Source of the DNA: Dulcicalothrix desertica PCC 7102
GTDB taxonomy: Bacteria > Cyanobacteriota > Cyanobacteriia > Cyanobacteriales > Nostocaceae
DNA length: 64,000 nt
Assembly (NCBI RefSeq): GCF_003991905.1
Contig: NZ_RSCL01000026.1
Location: forward strand, 62,001-126,000
Direction: 5' to 3'
This document shows, in pieces, positions 61,015-64,000 of the stretch. The number at the start of each line of letters is the position of its first letter. Within the stretch, counting starts at the first letter, position 1. Under the pieces are notes generated by a model, which worked only from the letters and a program-made list of their open reading frames with translations, was not told the origin of the DNA and searched no databases. The translations under genes were made by a program, and so were the position numbers.

Positions 61015-63090
61015 TTAAGAAACGATATACGGTGAATTTATTTTCGGTACCCGATTTAAGGCTACTAGCGCTTGGTATACCATAGCTGCTACTTCACCTC
61101 GTGTTGCCTCCCGGTTTGGCTCTATTTTTTTGATACTTGGATAGTTGACGACAATATTATTCGCTGTAGCTATAGCCACCGCAGCGCGCGCACTTGAAGG
61201 AACTGTATTTATATCGCTGTATAACCCTAAATTATCACGACTGGCGCCTGAAGTCCCAATTCCGCTCACCAACGAAACAATTACTTGTAACCTAAGAACA
61301 TTTTGGTTGGGTCGAAAGCTTCCATCGCTCAACCCACTCACAAATCCCCCACTCGCAGCCACCTTTATTGCACTATAACCCCAAAACTCTTTCGGTACAT
61401 CCGAAAATTCCGGTGTAGACCTTTTCGCAACTGGATTAAATGCAGCAGCTACTAGTGCCGCATACTGAGCGCGCGTCATCGGTTTATCTGGTTGATATGT
61501 ACCATCCGCAAACCCATTCGTTAAATTAATACTCACTAAAGCACGAATAAAGTCTTCTGCCCAATGTCCCGTTAAATCACTAAATGAAGCTACATCCGTC
61601 ACTGGCGCCACAATATAAGCTGATGCAATCGGTTTTAAATTTCCTTGTGTCACCAAACCTTGACAAATTAATGCAGCAACTTCTGCACGGGTGATATCGC
61701 GCATTGGTTGGATTTCATCAGGAGTCGGATAATTTACTACAAGTAAATTCTGTGTGGCAATTGCGACGGCAGAAGTGGCATAACTAGGAATTTGGGCACG
61801 GTCACTATATGCCATTAGTAAGTTAGAATTACCACCGCTCAACTTTAACCCGTTGACCATTGATACTAGTGCTTGGACTTTAGTCAAATTTTGCGCGGGT
61901 CGAAATGTTCCATCTGGGAAACCGCTAATAAACCCCATATTCGCAGCAGCAGCAATTGCTGGAGCTGCCCAAAAGTCTCGTTTTATATCTGTAAAATTGG
62001 GAATTTGGTTTTTTGATTGAATATTAAAGGCTTTAGCTACTAATGCTGCGTATTGAGCGCGGTTGATTGGTGCATTTGGTTCAAAGTTACGATTAGGTAA
62101 ACCACTTATGAAACCCTTTGTAACTAATAACTCTATAAAAGGCGCCGCCCAATGTCCACCAATATCAGGAAAAAGGCTATTGTCTCCGGTATCAACATCA
62201 TCACTAACTGCTGCGACAAACTCTACTAGTCCCTTTACTTGCACGGGGTTGACTTGGTTGCCAGCACTATTAATTGTACTAGAAGTGGCATTTTGAATAT
62301 CAAATTCACCATTGCCACGAAAAATATTTGCTGCTTGGTCTTGTGAGCTACCTAAATCTGGAATCGCGTTACCATTGACCAATAATCCACCCTGCGAGTT
62401 GTTCTCTATCAAATTGCTTCGCAGTACTGGACGTGCTTCGCGAGACAATGCAATGCCAGTTTTATTATCTATAAATTTATTACCTGCGACTAAAGGCGCC
62501 GAAAAATCACTAATCGCTAAACCCAAACCGTTTTTCTGAAAAGTATTTCGCAGTATCTCGCCTTTACTATTACGTGCTATTACTATTCCACCAGCATTAT
62601 TTTGTATAAAATTGTTACCTGATATCAAAGGCTTGGCTGTACCACTAACAAAGATTCCCTCTCTACCACAGTTGTTAAATGTACAGTTAGTTATACTAGG
62701 TGTGCTGGACTCAATCCAAATACCAGTCCCTCTACTAGTATTATTAGTTACTGTTACACCCGATAGACTTGCGTCATCAAGTAGTAGCAAGGTAATATTC
62801 TGGGCGCCGAAACTAGGACTGTTGTATTCACCGCTTCCGGTTATAACAATACCTTGACCGAGAGTAGCTTCATTACCAATGACGATAACCCCTTTCGGTA
62901 TGACTAATGGAAACTTTTCACCTGCTTTATCGTTGTAAGTACCAACAGCAAGTCGAATTACGGCAGATTTTGCCACTTGCAAGGCACGAGTAATACTTTT
63001 ATAGGGAGATTGCCGTGACCCCGCATTGGCATCATTTCCAGTCACGGGGTTGACGTAGAGTGTTGCGACAACAAGGGTAGAGTTTACCAT
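61015..63090 (-). CDS. DUF1565 beta-helix protein with SLH domains
   Basis: A 691-residue protein. The N-terminal DUF1565 beta helix (about 8-285) starts TLYVNPVTGNDANAGSRQSP and is clearly paralogous to the protein at 58322 (AIPDLGSS near its end in both). The C-terminal half has two sets of SLH modules (FPDIGGHWAAPFIELLVTKG, NRAQYAALVAKAF; and FSDLTGHWAEDFIRALVSIN, TRAQYAALVAAAF), each followed by further SLH-like units, which bind wall polymers. No normal signal peptide precedes the helix at the ATG chosen (63090), which is odd for a surface protein. Confidence 0.8.
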   Translation of the reverse strand: MVNSTLVVATLYVNPVTGNDANAGSRQSPYKSITRALQVAKSAVIRLAVGTYNDKAGEKFPLVIPKGVIVIGNEATLGQGIVITGSGEYNSPSFGAQNITLLLLDDASLSGVTVTNNTSRGTGIWIESSTPSITNCTFNNCGREGIFVSGTAKPLISGNNFIQNNAGGIVIARNSKGEILRNTFQKNGLGLAISDFSAPLVAGNKFIDNKTGIALSREARPVLRSNLIENNSQGGLLVNGNAIPDLGSSQDQAANIFRGNGEFDIQNATSSTINSAGNQVNPVQVKGLVEFVAAVSDDVDTGDNSLFPDIGGHWAAPFIELLVTKGFISGLPNRNFEPNAPINRAQYAALVAKAFNIQSKNQIPNFTDIKRDFWAAPAIAAAANMGFISGFPDGTFRPAQNLTKVQALVSMVNGLKLSGGNSNLLMAYSDRAQIPSYATSAVAIATQNLLVVNYPTPDEIQPMRDITRAEVAALICQGLVTQGNLKPIASAYIVAPVTDVASFSDLTGHWAEDFIRALVSINLTNGFADGTYQPDKPMTRAQYAALVAAAFNPVAKRSTPEFSDVPKEFWGYSAIKVAASGGFVSGLSDGSFRPNQNVLRLQVIVSLVSGIGTSGASRDNLGLYSDINTVPSSARAAVAIATANNIVVNYPSIKKIEPNREATRGEVAAMVYQALVALNRVPKINSPYIVS

Positions 63091-63257
63091 AATTTGGAGG
63101 GGTTAAGGGGTAAATAAAGAATACCGAGAAAAGAATAAATTATAAACAGCAAAAACATTCAATTTATACTAAAACCCCAATGTCAAATACTTTCCCCTTT
63201 ACCTCTAGCCTTTATAATTAGTGCTTTAATTATTTCTGGAGATTGCCGAAGCGTAAA

Positions 63258-64000
63258 ATGATTGAAGTTGAACATCTGAGTAAGGTATATGGCTCTACTA
63301 GAGCTATTTCTGATGTGACGTTTAACGTCGATAAGGGTGAAATACTGGGATTCCTTGGTCCCAACGGCGCCGGAAAAACTACTACTATGCGGATTTTAGC
63401 TGGATATTTACCAGCTACTAAGGGTACAGCACGTATTGCTGGACTTGATGTACACGAAAATTCTCTTTCAGTTCGGCGCCAAATTGGCTATTTACCAGAA
63501 AATCCGCCATTATACCCAGAGATGACGGTGGAAGGGTTTTTATATTTTGTTGCGCGCATTAAAGGAGTAAGTGCTGCGCGGAGGAAGGAAAAAGTTGAGA
63601 CGGCACTGTCCAAATGTAACCTTATAGACAGGCGCCATACAATTATTCGCAAGCTTTCTAAGGGGTACAAACAACGTGTTGGCATCGCACAAGCAATCGT
63701 TCATGACCCACCAGCAATAATTCTTGATGAACCAACAGTTGGTTTAGACCCCCGGCAAATAATAGATGTGCGAAACTTAATCAAAAGTTTGGCAGGAGAC
63801 CACACAATAATTCTCTCTACACATATTTTGCCCGAAGTCAGTATGACCTGTAGCCGCGTTGCAATTATTAACCAGGGTAAAATTGTAGCAACAAACACCC
63901 CAGAAAATCTGATGACACAGTTGACAGGTGGTTCGGGTTATGAATTGGAAATTAGGGGTGAAGCGTCTCTAGCTAAACAAGTATTGCAAAACGTTACAGC
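63258..64000 (+). CDS. GldA-like ABC transporter ATP-binding protein (5' part)
   Basis: The gene starts at ATG 63258 and runs out of the window after 247 codons. It has Walker A (GFLGPNGAGKTTTMRILAGY), a Q-loop (IGYLPENPPLYPEMTV), the signature LSKGYKQRVGIAQA, Walker B (PAIILDEPTVGLDP) and the switch His (ILSTHILPEV). The LSKGYKQR signature and overall pattern are those of the GldA/multidrug exporter subfamily; the permease gene would be expected downstream. Confidence 0.9.
   Translation, partial: MIEVEHLSKVYGSTRAISDVTFNVDKGEILGFLGPNGAGKTTTMRILAGYLPATKGTARIAGLDVHENSLSVRRQIGYLPENPPLYPEMTVEGFLYFVARIKGVSAARRKEKVETALSKCNLIDRRHTIIRKLSKGYKQRVGIAQAIVHDPPAIILDEPTVGLDPRQIIDVRNLIKSLAGDHTIILSTHILPEVSMTCSRVAIINQGKIVATNTPENLMTQLTGGSGYELEIRGEASLAKQVLQNVT

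Overview
The window is a piece of chromosome from a cyanobacterium, most likely a filamentous, Nostocales-type one. The evidence is a bifunctional panC-cmk gene, a thiE gene with the long N-terminal extension typical of cyanobacteria, a DUF3318 protein, two DUF1565 beta-helix proteins (one with SLH domains), Hanks kinase and SUMF1-domain genes, heptameric short tandem repeats and many dispersed palindromic repeats. Base composition is AT-rich, about 39-40 % GC by eye. The hexamer palindrome GGCGCC is strikingly iterated, about 118 copies counted by eye, while the usual cyanobacterial HIP1 octamer GCGATCGC was seen only twice.

Layout. 1-3334: end of a type II NAD(P)H dehydrogenase-like gene, then a DUF4058 gene cut in two by an IscB element with its omega RNA and an apparently intact RNA-guided nuclease. 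3475-11321: housekeeping genes (HAD hydrolase, malate dehydrogenase, uvrC, DUF3318 protein, queE) mixed with small cyanobacterial proteins and a repeat-rich protein. 11618-17877: exopolysaccharide or lipid-carrier genes (a STAS-phosphoglycosyltransferase fusion, a WcaI-like glycosyltransferase, a WecA-like transferase) around glyA. 17964-24568: cinA, a STAS-like/PIN pair, panC-cmk and rlpA. 25414-31818: glutaminase, then an accessory region with a MITE-like element, gene remnants, a toxin-antitoxin-like pair, and duplicated, broken kinase and SUMF1-domain genes. 32120-37242: sugar kinase, VOC protein, lipase-like hydrolase, TPR protein, rsmE.

37355-46726 is the most interesting metabolic region. 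Ten same-strand, closely spaced genes encode a possible acyltransferase, three Rieske oxygenases, two different diiron proteins (one with an AurF-like HxxxExxH signature), a plant-type ferredoxin, a membrane fatty-acid hydroxylase/sterol-desaturase family enzyme, a membrane-linked hexapeptide acyltransferase and a GH3-family acyl-adenylating/amide-forming enzyme. There is no PKS or NRPS gene. I read it as a cryptic, oxygenase-rich biosynthetic cluster; its product cannot be read from the sequence.

46787-64000: an exported protein, a PRC-barrel protein, smc (which carries a 30-bp dispersed palindrome inside its coding sequence), several small hypothetical genes, a PD-(D/E)XK-like nuclease, a 33-residue membrane peptide with a strong terminator, a frameshifted nucleotidyltransferase, thiS-thiE, two paralogous DUF1565 genes and the start of a GldA-like ABC transporter ATPase.

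A recurring theme is that dispersed repeats sit exactly at gene ends. They supply stop codons and C-terminal residues to at least eight genes, and they also lie directly in front of two start codons in the oxygenase cluster.
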